In this document: piece after piece, positions 8,955-18,108 of the stretch
Layout of the letters: each line of letters begins with the position of its first letter
How positions within the stretch are numbered: position 1 is the first letter of the stretch
NCBI GenBank assembly: GCA_964487255.1
Contig: CAZAQV010000004.1
Location: forward strand, 62,001 to 126,000
Length of the DNA stretch: 64,000 nucleotides
Direction: 5' to 3'
Source of the DNA: CAZAQV01 sp964487255
GTDB lineage: Bacteria; Myxococcota_A; Polyangia; Polyangiales; CAZAQV01
The notes under the pieces: model-generated
Seen by the model: the letters and a program-made list of their open reading frames with translations, nothing else
The model's database searches: none
What the model was told of the DNA's origin: nothing
Position numbers and translations under genes: made by a program

Positions 8955-9446
8955 ATGGGGACCCGAGCGTCGAAAAAGCGTAGTGCGCTGACGATGGCCG
9001 GGTGGCGCGAGTGGGTCGCGCTACCCGAGCTGGGCATTGCGGCCATCCAGGCTAAGGTCGACACCGGGGCGAGAAGCTCGTCGCTTCACGCGGCCCTGAT
9101 CGGTGTCGAGGCCCAAGCGGGAACCGTCACCTTCGAGGTTCGTCCCGACCACGAAAACCCAGACTACATGGTGCGCTGCAACGTCCCGCTGCTCGACGTA
9201 CGGCCGGTCAGGAGCTCGAATGGACAGGTCGAGGAGCGCCCGGTCATCCGTACGCGGTTGAAGATTGGTGACGTAGAGCGCGAGGCGGATCTGACACTCA
9301 CGAGCCGCGAGGGCATGGGCTTTGAGATGCTGCTCGGGCGCGAAGCGATACGGGGCGAGTTCTCCGTCGACCCGGGGCGCTCATTTCTGCTAGGTGGGTC
9401 ACGCCACCGCACTCCCGAACAACTGGAAGCAAAGGAAGATTCATGA
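8955..9446 (+). CDS. RimB-like retropepsin-type aspartic protease (RimK-associated)
   Basis: 163 residues with the aspartic protease motif VDTGARSSSLHA and a later LLGREAI segment, as in the PF05618 family (once called ATP-dependent zinc proteases; related to RimB, which trims glutamates added by RimK to ribosomal protein S6 in Pseudomonas). It ends with an ATGA overlap with rimK, which supports a joint role in poly-glutamate modification. An internal ATG at 8994 (MAGWREW) is an alternative start. Confidence 0.85.
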   Translation: MGTRASKKRSALTMAGWREWVALPELGIAAIQAKVDTGARSSSLHAALIGVEAQAGTVTFEVRPDHENPDYMVRCNVPLLDVRPVRSSNGQVEERPVIRTRLKIGDVEREADLTLTSREGMGFEMLLGREAIRGEFSVDPGRSFLLGGSRHRTPEQLEAKEDS

Positions 9447-10345
9447 AAATCGGTGTTCTCTCGCGCAAGTCCTCGCTTTACTCCACCACCGCGCTGGTCA
9501 ACGCGGCCAAGGCGCGTGGTCACGAGGTTTCCGTGGTCGATTATGCGCGCTGCTACATGAGCATTACCTCGCACCGGCCCAAGGTGTTGCTCAATCACCG
9601 AGAGCTCGATTTCGACGCGGTCATCCCGCGAATCGGTGCGTCGATGACGTTCTATGGTACTGCGGTCGTGCGCCAGTTCGAGATGACCAAGACCTACTCG
9701 GTCAACACATCGCAGGCCATCGCACGTTCTCGGGATAAGCTCCGGGCGCTTCAGCTCTTGGCGCGCGAAGGCATCGGCTTGCCGGTGACCGGCTTTGCGC
9801 GCTCGAACAAAGACATTGACGGGCTCATTTCGGCCGTCGGCGGTGCGCCGCTGGTCGTCAAGCTGCTCGAGGGTACGCAGGGCGTGGGCGTTGTGCTCGC
9901 CGAAACGCACAAGGCCGCCGAGTCGGTGATTTCGGCCTTTCGTCAGCTTGACGCCAATATCTTGGTGCAAGAGTTCATTAAGGAGGCTGGGGGCGCGGAC
10001 ATTCGCGCCTTCGTCGTCGGTAACAAGGTTGTGGCCTCGATGATGCGCCAAGGACCCGAAGGGGACTTTCGATCGAACCTGCACCGCGGAGGCTCCGCGA
10101 TGAAGGTCAAACTGACGCCCGAGGAGCGCAGCACGGCCGTGCGTTCGGCGAAGACACTTGGGCTCCGCGTCGCGGGTGTCGATATGTTGCGTTCCAACCA
10201 CGGACCCGTTGTGATGGAGGTCAACTCCTCACCTGGACTCGAAGGCATCGAAAAGACGACAGGAAAGGACGTCGCCACCTCGATCATCAGGTACATCGAA
10301 GATAATGCCGCCCCCGGAAAAACCAAAGACCGTATCCAAGGCTAG
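9443..10345 (+). CDS. rimK: RimK-type alpha-L-glutamate ligase
   Basis: An ATP-grasp ligase that adds glutamate to the C-terminus of ribosomal protein S6 or makes poly-alpha-glutamate. 300 residues, the normal length. Visible are RSRDKLRALQLL, the ATP-binding KLLEGTQGVGV, VQEFIKEAGGADIRAFV, and the metal-binding end VVMEVNSSPGLEG. GGAAG lies 5 bases before the ATG. It overlaps the protease gene by 4 bases and the next gene by 41. The start of the latter inside rimK suggests a tightly coupled three-gene unit. Confidence 0.95.
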   Translation: MKIGVLSRKSSLYSTTALVNAAKARGHEVSVVDYARCYMSITSHRPKVLLNHRELDFDAVIPRIGASMTFYGTAVVRQFEMTKTYSVNTSQAIARSRDKLRALQLLAREGIGLPVTGFARSNKDIDGLISAVGGAPLVVKLLEGTQGVGVVLAETHKAAESVISAFRQLDANILVQEFIKEAGGADIRAFVVGNKVVASMMRQGPEGDFRSNLHRGGSAMKVKLTPEERSTAVRSAKTLGLRVAGVDMLRSNHGPVVMEVNSSPGLEGIEKTTGKDVATSIIRYIEDNAAPGKTKDRIQG

Positions 10346-11378
10346 CTCTCACCGCGAGCCCTTCGTGATCGGCGAACAGGAAGTTCGCGCCGGAACGATT
10401 TCGCGCTTTGAGCTTCCGGTGGCGCGCGCGCTCAGTGGCAGCCAGCTTTCCCTTCCGGTGGCTGTCCTTCATGGCGCACACGAAGGCCCTGTCATTTGGC
10501 TCAGCTCAGCGATTCACGGCGACGAACTCAACGGGATTCCCATCATTCGCCGCGTGACCAACAAGCTCTCCGCCAAGCGCCTGCGCGGGACGGTGATCGC
10601 GGTTCCGATCGTCAATGTGTTTGGTCTGATCGAGGGCTCGCGCTACCTGCCTGACCGCCGCGACCTCAACCGTTCGTTTCCAGGGTCGCGACGCGGTTCT
10701 CTTGCGGCGCAGCTCGCACACCTGTTCATGGAGCAAATCGTCAGTCGTTGCGAACTCGGCGTCGACCTTCATACGGGTGCCAACGGCCGTACGAACTTGC
10801 CGCAAGTACGCTGCAATCTGAGCGATCCGCGCACCTCAGAACTCGCGCATGCTTTCGCGGCACCTGTCACGCTCGATGCAGCAGAGCGCGGCGGCTCGCT
10901 TCGCGGCGTGGCCAGTGATCTTGGTGTGCCGGTGTTGCTTTACGAAGGCGGCGAGGCCGGACGTTTCGACCGTGAGGCGATCGACCTCGGCACGGCTGGC
11001 ACGCTGCGCGTGATGGCGGCGCTCTCGATGATCGAAGGGCGAGCTGCAGGCGCGCAGACCTTTGTCTGTCGCTCCAGTAGCTGGTTGCGGGCGCGCCGGA
11101 CCGGGTTTTGCGAAATGCGGGTTTCACTCGGGAAGCGTGTGCAGGCGGGCGACACCATCGCGGTCGTCTTCGATAGCTTGGGGAAGAGCGAGAGTCTGGT
11201 GCGCGCCTCGGCCGAGGGGATTGTGATCGGGTGCACGACGAGCGCGACGGTCTACCGCGGCGATGCGGTTGCACATGTCGCTTACGTGGGCGAGAGACCC
11301 AAAAAAGTTCGTACCTCGCCCGGACGCACCCGGACGCCTTCGAGTGACTCCACGCCCGGCGGCTTCGAATCCCCCTAA
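10305..11378 (+). CDS. Succinylglutamate desuccinylase/aspartoacylase family zinc hydrolase
   Basis: 357 residues. The M14-like zinc carboxypeptidase fold is marked by HGDELNG (His and Glu zinc ligands), RDLNRSFPG, and the third ligand in LHTGANGR. Family enzymes cleave N-acyl groups from amino acids. A C-terminal beta domain (residues 250-330) resembles a barrel-sandwich hybrid. With a rimK-like ligase and RimB-like protease upstream, the substrate may be a glutamyl product of RimK; that is inference. The last ~25 residues are Pro/Thr/Ser-rich. Confidence 0.85.
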   Translation: MPPPEKPKTVSKASSHREPFVIGEQEVRAGTISRFELPVARALSGSQLSLPVAVLHGAHEGPVIWLSSAIHGDELNGIPIIRRVTNKLSAKRLRGTVIAVPIVNVFGLIEGSRYLPDRRDLNRSFPGSRRGSLAAQLAHLFMEQIVSRCELGVDLHTGANGRTNLPQVRCNLSDPRTSELAHAFAAPVTLDAAERGGSLRGVASDLGVPVLLYEGGEAGRFDREAIDLGTAGTLRVMAALSMIEGRAAGAQTFVCRSSSWLRARRTGFCEMRVSLGKRVQAGDTIAVVFDSLGKSESLVRASAEGIVIGCTTSATVYRGDAVAHVAYVGERPKKVRTSPGRTRTPSSDSTPGGFESP

Positions 11379-11435
11379 CGCATTACGTTGTGCAGTTTCG
11401 TTGTGGTCAGGGCGTGGTGCGGCTACCGTTAAGGG

Positions 11436-11999
11436 GTGCGCTGGGCGATCCTCATTACGACACTCGGTTGGTTCGGCTGTTCGGTCGGGCAGGGCGAGGG
11501 TGAGATCAGCGGTCGGGTGCAAGCGCCAGGGTGTGGGCTCAGCCCCGACGACACGTATGAGATGAACCCCACGTTTTTCGCCGGCGAGGTGATCGAAGAG
11601 CAGTTCATCGTTCGCGTCCAGTCGATCTCTGATTTCGAAGATAAGACCGACGGGGTGATCATCAGCGTCTCCGATGCAGCGCGGGTTCAGCAGGAGTTCT
11701 TGAATACGCCGATGCCTTTGGGCGATACCGAGGCCGAGGTGCCGATCCGTGCGGTTTTCTATGCGAACGAGACATGTAAGGTCGAGCGACGAGAAACACC
11801 TGTCGCCTACAGTGCCGTGTCCGGATCGATCACGTTCGAAAACATTCACGCGCCGCGCGTAAGTGACATCAGAGAGACGACTGCGACTTTTTCAGGGCGC
11901 TTCGAAGACTCTGCTTCGCCCAACGAACGCTACGCCGAGCTGGTCGGTTACTTTTCGTTTCTGTACACGCGCGGTCGTCCGGCCCAACGCTTCCCATGA
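11436..11999 (+). CDS. Putative lipoprotein of unknown function
   Basis: 187 residues from a GTG start. A short signal peptide ends in the lipobox LGWFGC, so the mature protein begins at Cys15 and is lipid-anchored. The mature part holds the pair GC...C, a beta-rich pattern and no motif I recognise. Its stop overlaps the start of rlmD by 4 bases (ATGA), which is more likely genomic packing than a functional link. Confidence 0.72.
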   Translation: MRWAILITTLGWFGCSVGQGEGEISGRVQAPGCGLSPDDTYEMNPTFFAGEVIEEQFIVRVQSISDFEDKTDGVIISVSDAARVQQEFLNTPMPLGDTEAEVPIRAVFYANETCKVERRETPVAYSAVSGSITFENIHAPRVSDIRETTATFSGRFEDSASPNERYAELVGYFSFLYTRGRPAQRFP

Positions 12000-13297
12000 A
12001 ACCGGGCAAAACGGTCGAAGGTGTCGTTCGCGACATGGCCCACGATGGCTCTGCGGTCGTGCAGACGGACTCGGGGGTTGTCTTGACGACGGGTGGCCAA
12101 AAGGGCGAGCGTGTTCGTGTGCGCGTGGGCGATAAGCGCAAAGGCGCACGACGCGGTCAGCTGCTCGAGTTGCTCGAAGCGGCAGCCAGTCGGGTGCCTG
12201 CATTCTGTCCGGAGCTGGCGCGCTGTGGAGGGTGCGCCTGGGGAGAAATGTCGCTCGATGCACAGCGTGAACAAAAGCGCCGTTGGGTGGCTGAAGCCGT
12301 CGGCGTGGACCCCGAGCGCGTTGCCACGCGCTTTGGCGGCGGAGAGGGTTACCGTCGACGCGTAAGGTGGGCGTGGAAGGAGCGAAAGGGTGTTGTCCGA
12401 ATCGGTTATCGGCCGTCTCGCTCGCGTGATGTGGTCGACGTCTCGCAGTGCCCGGTCTTGCTGCCCGAGCTCGAGCAAACGCTGGGTACCCTTCGCGAGT
12501 CACTTGCGTCCGATTTGCGAGGCACGGGCGAGATCGAAGCGTTGGCTTCGCCCGAGGGCGTCGGTATTTTCGTGCGCAGCGCGACGCCACAAACACCTGG
12601 TTTTTACACTGCGTGCAAGACGCTTGCGGAGGGCCCGCTGCGGGGCGTCGTCGCGCAGATTGAGGAAGTTGCGCCAGCGGTGTTTGGAGCGCGGTGCCTG
12701 GCGTTGACCGTCCAGGCGAACGGCCGAAGCGTATGCGTGCACACGCCCATCGGCGGTTTCGCGCAAGGCAATGCTGAGCTCAACGACGCGCTCGTCTCGT
12801 GTGTGCTGCAGGGGTGTCCGAGCGATGCCCAGACGGTGATCGACCTGTTTTCTGGGAGCGGAAACATTGCGCTCGCGCTCGCGACCCTTGCTCCAAAAAA
12901 GATGTGGATGGTAGAGAGTAACCGTGCAGCACTTGAGGCGTGTCGCGAAACCTGGCGGCTGACTGATCTGGCGACTGCGAAGAACACTTCGGCGAAGTTT
13001 CTCGCGTTAGAAGCCGAGCAAGCCGCTGGCAAGCTACCCTCGAAAGCCGATGTGTTGGTGCTCGACCCGCCACGGGAGGGCGCGGGCGTGGCGTTGATGC
13101 GCGAACTCGTCGCTCTCAAGCCTGAGCGCATCATCTACGTCTCCTGTAACCCCCCGACGCTCGGGCGGGACCTCGCCGCACTCGACGGCTACCAAGTACA
13201 AAGCGCCACGATGGTCGACATGTTCCCGCAAACGCCACACGTCGAATCCGTCACCGTCTTGGTGCGTCGGGATGTGGCGGGGCGATGGCGTGGTTAG
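11996..13297 (+). CDS. rlmD: 23S rRNA (uracil-C5)-methyltransferase, RlmD/RumA type
   Basis: A TrmA-family RNA m5U methyltransferase using SAM. 433 residues. An N-terminal TRAM domain (residues 1-55) is followed by the Fe-S cluster cysteines CPELARCGGC and a later C in SQCPVLL. The SAM site DLFSGSGNIALA, LDPPREGAG and the catalytic Cys in YVSCNPPTLGRD are all present. RlmD (U1939) and RlmC (U747) are hard to tell apart by motif. The TRAM domain and length favour RlmD. Confidence 0.9.
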   Translation: MKPGKTVEGVVRDMAHDGSAVVQTDSGVVLTTGGQKGERVRVRVGDKRKGARRGQLLELLEAAASRVPAFCPELARCGGCAWGEMSLDAQREQKRRWVAEAVGVDPERVATRFGGGEGYRRRVRWAWKERKGVVRIGYRPSRSRDVVDVSQCPVLLPELEQTLGTLRESLASDLRGTGEIEALASPEGVGIFVRSATPQTPGFYTACKTLAEGPLRGVVAQIEEVAPAVFGARCLALTVQANGRSVCVHTPIGGFAQGNAELNDALVSCVLQGCPSDAQTVIDLFSGSGNIALALATLAPKKMWMVESNRAALEACRETWRLTDLATAKNTSAKFLALEAEQAAGKLPSKADVLVLDPPREGAGVALMRELVALKPERIIYVSCNPPTLGRDLAALDGYQVQSATMVDMFPQTPHVESVTVLVRRDVAGRWRG

Positions 13298-13427
13298 TGG
13301 CCGGTTAAGTCAGTGGATTGACCCCATCAGGAGCGCGGGTTGTGTGCGGCTGGGCACGCGAAGCGGAAGGTGATCAGTCGTTCTTTCGTTTTCCTGTTGG
13401 CGATTCGTGCGCTGTGAGTTGGCACCA

Positions 13428-14837
13428 ATGGTGCATACATGGTCGCGTATGTTGCGGTACGCGTTTTCAGCCAGTCTCGCCTTTGTTGTGGCACTCTCCT
13501 TTTCTTCCCTCGGTAAAGGGGTTGAACGGAGTCTTGTCGGGACTGTTGTTGCTGCGGCAAATCCTTCGGTGCGGGTGCCCGAGCTCACCCAGACACAGTC
13601 GGCGGGTATACTGCGTAGTCTGTCCTCGCTCGTTCCTGCCGAAGTTGTCGCTCATCTAGACGAAGTCGTGGACGCGGTAGGTACAGTGGTCCCCGCGACG
13701 ATTCGTTCGGGTGACCCCGCTTCGGTGCGTCCTTTGACTGAACTCGTCGATGCGGTCGGCGTCGACCCTGTCCGTGCGGAGCGAGTTGCGCGGCAGCTCT
13801 CGGCCCGCATTGAAGATGAGAGCGTTCAGGCGCAGCTCTTCTTGAGGGCAGCCATCGCACAGCGCCCGAGCGGCGAACGATGGAACGCGCTTTGGAGCGA
13901 GGTCGCGCGGGGCTTTTCCCCAGAGCAGGTGGACGGTGTCCGGACGCAGTTCGAGAGCTTGTACGAAGCGCTTGGGGCGACGGAAGCAGGCACGCGCGCG
14001 CATTTCGATGCCTGGCTCAATATCGCGCAAGCAGAGGGACCCGACTCACGTTCCTGGTTTGATGTCGTAGACGCCATCCGAAAGATGGAAGCTGGCCCAA
14101 ACCGTGACGTCGTCGCTGCGTCTTATCCGAGCTATGCACGTGTAAACAACGAATGGTGGGCGAAGGGACAAGCTCTCCTTCGCTACGAGAAGCAGCAGCG
14201 TTACGCCGATGAGGTGCTTGATGTGCTTGAGCTCGTCTCGGATACGTCAAGCGGTCGCGTTCAACTCCAAAGCGGCTTGCGCCAGTGGTTCGACCACGAG
14301 TTCGCCGCGGAGAGTCAGCTCGATTTCTGGCGTGAAGCTTCGCACCGTGGGCTCACGCGCGATATGGAGCGTCCGATGTCGGTTCCGGAGACGACAGACC
14401 TTTCGCGTTCGAGGGCTGAGCTTGCCGGTATTGCGCTTCGACCGGTTCGCTATCTGCTCGACGAGCTCCAGCGTCGCGTGGGTGAAGGTCGCGTGGATGA
14501 TCTCCGAGGGGAACTCGATTTTGGTAGGCTGATGGAGTCCGAAGCGGTTGCCTTCACCACGCTTGAAGATGTGTCCAAACGCGTTCCGGCTGGCTCACGC
14601 CTCGAGGAGGAGATCTTCTCGCTGGTCGATCGGCTGCCAAACCGTCGTCACCGGCATGACGTCTTGCTCCAGACCCGCACCAGTCGTCATTCGATGCGGG
14701 CTTGGGATTCCGCCGAAGCGCTTGTTCCTGAGCTTCAGGACAGACAGGCATACGATCTCTATTCGAGCTGGTTTCGTATGAACCAAGAGCAGTATGTACG
14801 CGCCCTTCGCGAGACGTCGGCCGGCGGCCTCAACTAG
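13428..14837 (+). CDS. Exported protein of unknown function
   Basis: 469 residues from the ATG at 13428; a GTG at 13407 and an ATG at 13449 are alternatives. A hydrophobic segment after the basic head (MLRYAFSASLAFVVALSFSS) reads as a signal peptide or anchor. The remainder is acidic, mostly helical and rich in Glu, Arg and Val, with no cysteines and no motif I know. It stands alone between rlmD and nrdR. Confidence 0.65.
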   Translation: MVHTWSRMLRYAFSASLAFVVALSFSSLGKGVERSLVGTVVAAANPSVRVPELTQTQSAGILRSLSSLVPAEVVAHLDEVVDAVGTVVPATIRSGDPASVRPLTELVDAVGVDPVRAERVARQLSARIEDESVQAQLFLRAAIAQRPSGERWNALWSEVARGFSPEQVDGVRTQFESLYEALGATEAGTRAHFDAWLNIAQAEGPDSRSWFDVVDAIRKMEAGPNRDVVAASYPSYARVNNEWWAKGQALLRYEKQQRYADEVLDVLELVSDTSSGRVQLQSGLRQWFDHEFAAESQLDFWREASHRGLTRDMERPMSVPETTDLSRSRAELAGIALRPVRYLLDELQRRVGEGRVDDLRGELDFGRLMESEAVAFTTLEDVSKRVPAGSRLEEEIFSLVDRLPNRRHRHDVLLQTRTSRHSMRAWDSAEALVPELQDRQAYDLYSSWFRMNQEQYVRALRETSAGGLN

Positions 14838-14905
14838 AGCGAGAATCCCTCGTAGCGCCGAGGTTTTATCCGGGTTAGCCTCTCGGCGCACACGGGTGCC
14901 GAGCC

Positions 14906-15361
14906 ATGAAGTGTCCTTATTGCGGCAATCTTGAAAACAAGGTGATCGACTCCCGCCTCTCGCAGGCTGGCGAAACGACGCGACGTCGTCGCGAGTGTGA
15001 GTACTGCCAGAAGCGTTACACCACGTACGAACGCATCGAGCGCGCCCTGCCGATGGTGCTCAAACGCGACTCGCAGCGCCAACCCTTCGATCGGGTCAAG
15101 CTGCTCGCGGGCCTGCGCCGGGCAGCGGTGAAGCGGCCTATTTCCGCTGAGGCGCTTGAGCAACTGGTCGACGAAATCGAGAAGGAACTGATCGAAATCG
15201 GCGAGCGCGAGGTCGACTCCAAAGTGATCGGCGAAAAGATTCTGGCACGCCTCAAAGACATCGATTCGGTGGCTTACGTGCGCTTTGCCAGTGTGTACCG
15301 ACACTTCGAGAATGTGGACGAGTTTTTGGAAGTCTTGCAGTCGTTCGGCGGAAGCAAGTGA
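14906..15361 (+). CDS. nrdR: Transcriptional repressor NrdR
   Basis: NrdR represses ribonucleotide reductase genes in response to ATP/dATP. 151 residues, the usual size. The zinc ribbon cysteines are C3, C6, C31 and C34 (CPYC and CEYC), with RRRRECEYCQKRYTTYE typical of the family. The ATP-cone follows (VLKRDSQRQPFDRVKL onward) and ends with YVRFASVYRHF. No NrdR box was looked for outside the window. It overlaps ribD by 4 bases, a common arrangement. Confidence 0.97.
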   Translation: MKCPYCGNLENKVIDSRLSQAGETTRRRRECEYCQKRYTTYERIERALPMVLKRDSQRQPFDRVKLLAGLRRAAVKRPISAEALEQLVDEIEKELIEIGEREVDSKVIGEKILARLKDIDSVAYVRFASVYRHFENVDEFLEVLQSFGGSK

Positions 15362-16467
15362 GTTCAACTGCTGAAGATGCGCGCTGGATGCGCGCGGCCA
15401 TCCGCCAGGCCAAGCACGGACAGCCAAGCCCCAATCCGCACGTGGGCGCTGTCATTGTCAAAAACGGACGCCTCGTCGGCAAGGGCTTTCATCGTGCAGC
15501 GGGCAAAGACCACGCTGAAGTCGCTGCACTGCAAGACGCCGGTGTGCGTGCGAAAGGGGCCACGCTCTACGTCACCTTTGAGCCTTGCAATCACCACGGC
15601 CGCACGCCGCCTTGTACAGACGCGATTGTCGCCGCGGGCCTTGCCCGCGTGGTGGTGGGCGCGCGCGACCCCATTCCACATCGCGGTGGGGCGACGCGCA
15701 AGATGCGTCGCGCGGGTGTGATGGTCGAGCACGGCGTGTGCCGCGACGAGTGCGAGGCGCTGGTGCGTGACTTCGTCATCTTCATGAGAGAGCGCCGCCC
15801 CTGCGTCACACTTAAGAGCGCGCTCACGCTCGACGGCCGGACGGCGACGTCTGCAGGCGAATCGAAGTGGATTACAGGTGTCGAAAGTCGCAAGGAGGCA
15901 CATCGCATGCGCGCTCGGCACGACGCCGTGCTCGTCGGTGCAGGCACTGCCCGCGCCGATGATCCTGAACTGACGGTGCGACTCGTGCGCAAGCGGAGCC
16001 CACTTCGTGTGGTGCTCGACTCGACACTTTCGATTCGCCCCAATAGTCGCCTGGTGCAGACTGCCAAAGACGTCCCGCTTTTGGTGTGCCACGGTCCCGC
16101 TGCGAGCGCACGTAAGCAATCACGGCTGCACAAGTTGGGGGTTGAAACCCTTGCGGTACGCGAGGGTAAGCAAGGTCTGCGCCTCGATGACGTGCTGGCA
16201 GCTCTGGCGCGCCGCGATGTCGTGCGTCTTTTGGTCGAAGGGGGGGCGGGGGTGCACGGCGCGTTTTTGCGTGCGGGTCGCGTCGACCGCGTGGCGTGTT
16301 TTATCGCGCCCATCTTGGCAGGTGACCCCGAGGCCATCCCCATGGCGCGCGGCCCAGCGCTAAAGCATTTGGCCTCGGCCTTGCGGCTTTGCGACGTTAG
16401 CACCAGAACACTCGGGGATGACGTGCTGATCACCGGTTGGGTAGACGGGCACCGCCACGGAGGCTAA
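15358..16467 (+). CDS. ribD: Bifunctional riboflavin biosynthesis deaminase/reductase RibD
   Basis: It carries out deamination and then side-chain reduction of the pyrimidine intermediate in riboflavin synthesis. 369 residues, GTG start. The deaminase domain has the zinc site HAE (52-54) and PCNHHGRTPPC (Cys77 and Cys86). The reductase domain has ATSAGESKWITG, VLVGAGTARADDP and LLVEGGAGVHGAFL. Both domains look intact. The start overlaps the nrdR stop; the next gene begins 13 bases on. Confidence 0.97.
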   Translation: MSSTAEDARWMRAAIRQAKHGQPSPNPHVGAVIVKNGRLVGKGFHRAAGKDHAEVAALQDAGVRAKGATLYVTFEPCNHHGRTPPCTDAIVAAGLARVVVGARDPIPHRGGATRKMRRAGVMVEHGVCRDECEALVRDFVIFMRERRPCVTLKSALTLDGRTATSAGESKWITGVESRKEAHRMRARHDAVLVGAGTARADDPELTVRLVRKRSPLRVVLDSTLSIRPNSRLVQTAKDVPLLVCHGPAASARKQSRLHKLGVETLAVREGKQGLRLDDVLAALARRDVVRLLVEGGAGVHGAFLRAGRVDRVACFIAPILAGDPEAIPMARGPALKHLASALRLCDVSTRTLGDDVLITGWVDGHRHGG

Positions 16468-16480
16468 AGGAGCATGAATC

Positions 16481-17611
16481 ATGGAGCCAATTGAGCGCGT
16501 TCGACTCGCGATCCAAGCTATTCGCGAGGGAAATATGGTCATCCTCGTCGATGATGAAGACCGGGAGAACGAGGGCGATTTGGTGCTTGCGGGCGACCAC
16601 GTCACGCCGGAGGCCATCAACTTCATGGCGTTGCACGCGCGCGGACTCATCTGCTTGGCGCTCGACGACGCGCAGGTCGACCGGTTGGGTTTACCCATGA
16701 TGGCGCAAAACAGCGAGGGTGGTCGCCGTACGGCATTTACGGTTTCGATCGAGGCGCGTGAAGGCGTTACCACAGGGATATCGGCCGCCGACCGTGCGCG
16801 GACCATCCAAGCTGCGGTGTCCGCGAAGGCGACCCCTTTTGACATCGTGACACCCGGTCACATCTTTCCGCTTCGCGCTCGCAAAGGTGGTGTTTTGCAG
16901 CGTTCGGGCCACACCGAAGGGGCAGTCGACTTGGCGCGCCTGGCCGGTTTGGGACCCAACGGTGTGATCTGTGAGATCATGAACGAGGACGGGACGATGG
17001 CGCGTCGGGCAGACCTTGAGCGCTTTGCGTCCCAGCACGGTTTTCTCATGCTCAGCATCGCCGATCTGATCGAGTATCGCTTGCAAAACGAGACTTTGGT
17101 TGAGGTGATTGACGAGGGGGACGTGTTGCTTCGCGGTCGCTCGAACTGGCACGCGACCGTGTTTGGCTCGGCTTCGGATGCACGTCAGTTTTTGGCCCTC
17201 AGTTATGGGGAGCCGGGTCCCGACCCGACACTGGTTCGGGTGCATACGGGCAGCATCCTTGGCGATGTGTTTCGCGTGGCGGACAAACGCCGCGCGGAGA
17301 TCGACAGGGTGGTCGATATGATCGAGGCGGACGGTCGTGGCGTCATCCTCTTTTTACCAGGTCAGGTTCACCTCGAAAATGACTTGCGATTCTATTGTCG
17401 ACCCGAAGAGCAGCTGCGAAGCCAAGCCAGTGCCGACTCGTTGCGCGAGTTTGGCATCGGCGCGCAGGTGCTTCGAGCACTCGGTTTGCGAAGGATTCGC
17501 TTGCTAACCAACCGCCCGCGCCGCATTGTCGGCCTGGACGGGTTCGGTCTTGAGGTCGTTGAGCAAATCATGGTCTCGGAGGGCCGCAGCGTCACCGAGC
17601 TTCATCACTAA
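16481..17611 (+). CDS. ribB: RibBA-type protein: intact DHBP synthase, degenerate GTP cyclohydrolase II domain
   Basis: 376 residues. The N-terminal RibB domain (1-200) makes 3,4-dihydroxy-2-butanone 4-phosphate and looks complete: DDEDRENEGDL, the HTEGAVDLARLAG motif and CEIMNEDGTMAR. The C-terminal RibA domain keeps the fold ends (VRVHTGSILGDVF, REFGIGAQVLRALGLR, LLTNRPRRIVGLDGFGLEV) but lacks the three zinc cysteines (the region corresponding to the canonical SLRCDCG is VADKRRAEI) and has FLPGQVHLEND where RQEGRGIGL-like residues are expected. It therefore should not act as GTP cyclohydrolase II. The RibA part may be structural or regulatory. Confidence 0.93.
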   Translation: MEPIERVRLAIQAIREGNMVILVDDEDRENEGDLVLAGDHVTPEAINFMALHARGLICLALDDAQVDRLGLPMMAQNSEGGRRTAFTVSIEAREGVTTGISAADRARTIQAAVSAKATPFDIVTPGHIFPLRARKGGVLQRSGHTEGAVDLARLAGLGPNGVICEIMNEDGTMARRADLERFASQHGFLMLSIADLIEYRLQNETLVEVIDEGDVLLRGRSNWHATVFGSASDARQFLALSYGEPGPDPTLVRVHTGSILGDVFRVADKRRAEIDRVVDMIEADGRGVILFLPGQVHLENDLRFYCRPEEQLRSQASADSLREFGIGAQVLRALGLRRIRLLTNRPRRIVGLDGFGLEVVEQIMVSEGRSVTELHH

Positions 17612-18108
17612 TGAGCGAAAACAGTCCACAACAACTCTCTCGTGAGCTTCTGCGCGTCGATGCAGAAGCGGAGTTTGCGCTCGTCGCGTCGCGCTTCAAT
17701 GCTCACATCGTCGACCCGATGCTAGAGCGCGCGCAGGCGGCGTTGCGCGACCACGGTGTGGACGAGCGGCGCATTTTCGTCCACCGCGTCCCCGGCGTCT
17801 ACGAACTTCCCGTGGCGTGCCGTTGGGTATTGGACGCGCCGAAGGTCAGCGCCGCCATCGGCCTCGGTGCGGTTGTTCGCGGCGATACGCCGCATTTTGA
17901 TTACGTCGCCGGTGAAGGCGCCCGCGGTTTGATGGATGTGATGCTGCAGACCGGCAAGCCTCTGGTTTTTGGTGTGCTGACGACAAACAACGAGGCGCAG
18001 GCGCTGGAGCGCGCCGACCCGAAACGTGGCGACAAGGGTTACGAGGCGGGGCTTGCGGCGCTGGAAATGGTCGCTCTTGGTGCGCGTATATCGAGGCAAC
18101 ATGGCTAG
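17611..18108 (+). CDS. ribH: 6,7-dimethyl-8-ribityllumazine synthase
   Basis: It condenses the DHBP product of RibB with the RibD product. 165 residues. Motifs: SRFNAHIVD, VPGVYELPVA, GAVVRGDTPHFDYVAGE (containing the catalytic His) and FGVLTTNNEAQALERA. The ATG shares its A with the ribB stop TAA. An N-terminal extension of about 20 residues precedes the core. It overlaps nusB by 8 bases. Confidence 0.97.
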   Translation: MSENSPQQLSRELLRVDAEAEFALVASRFNAHIVDPMLERAQAALRDHGVDERRIFVHRVPGVYELPVACRWVLDAPKVSAAIGLGAVVRGDTPHFDYVAGEGARGLMDVMLQTGKPLVFGVLTTNNEAQALERADPKRGDKGYEAGLAALEMVALGARISRQHG

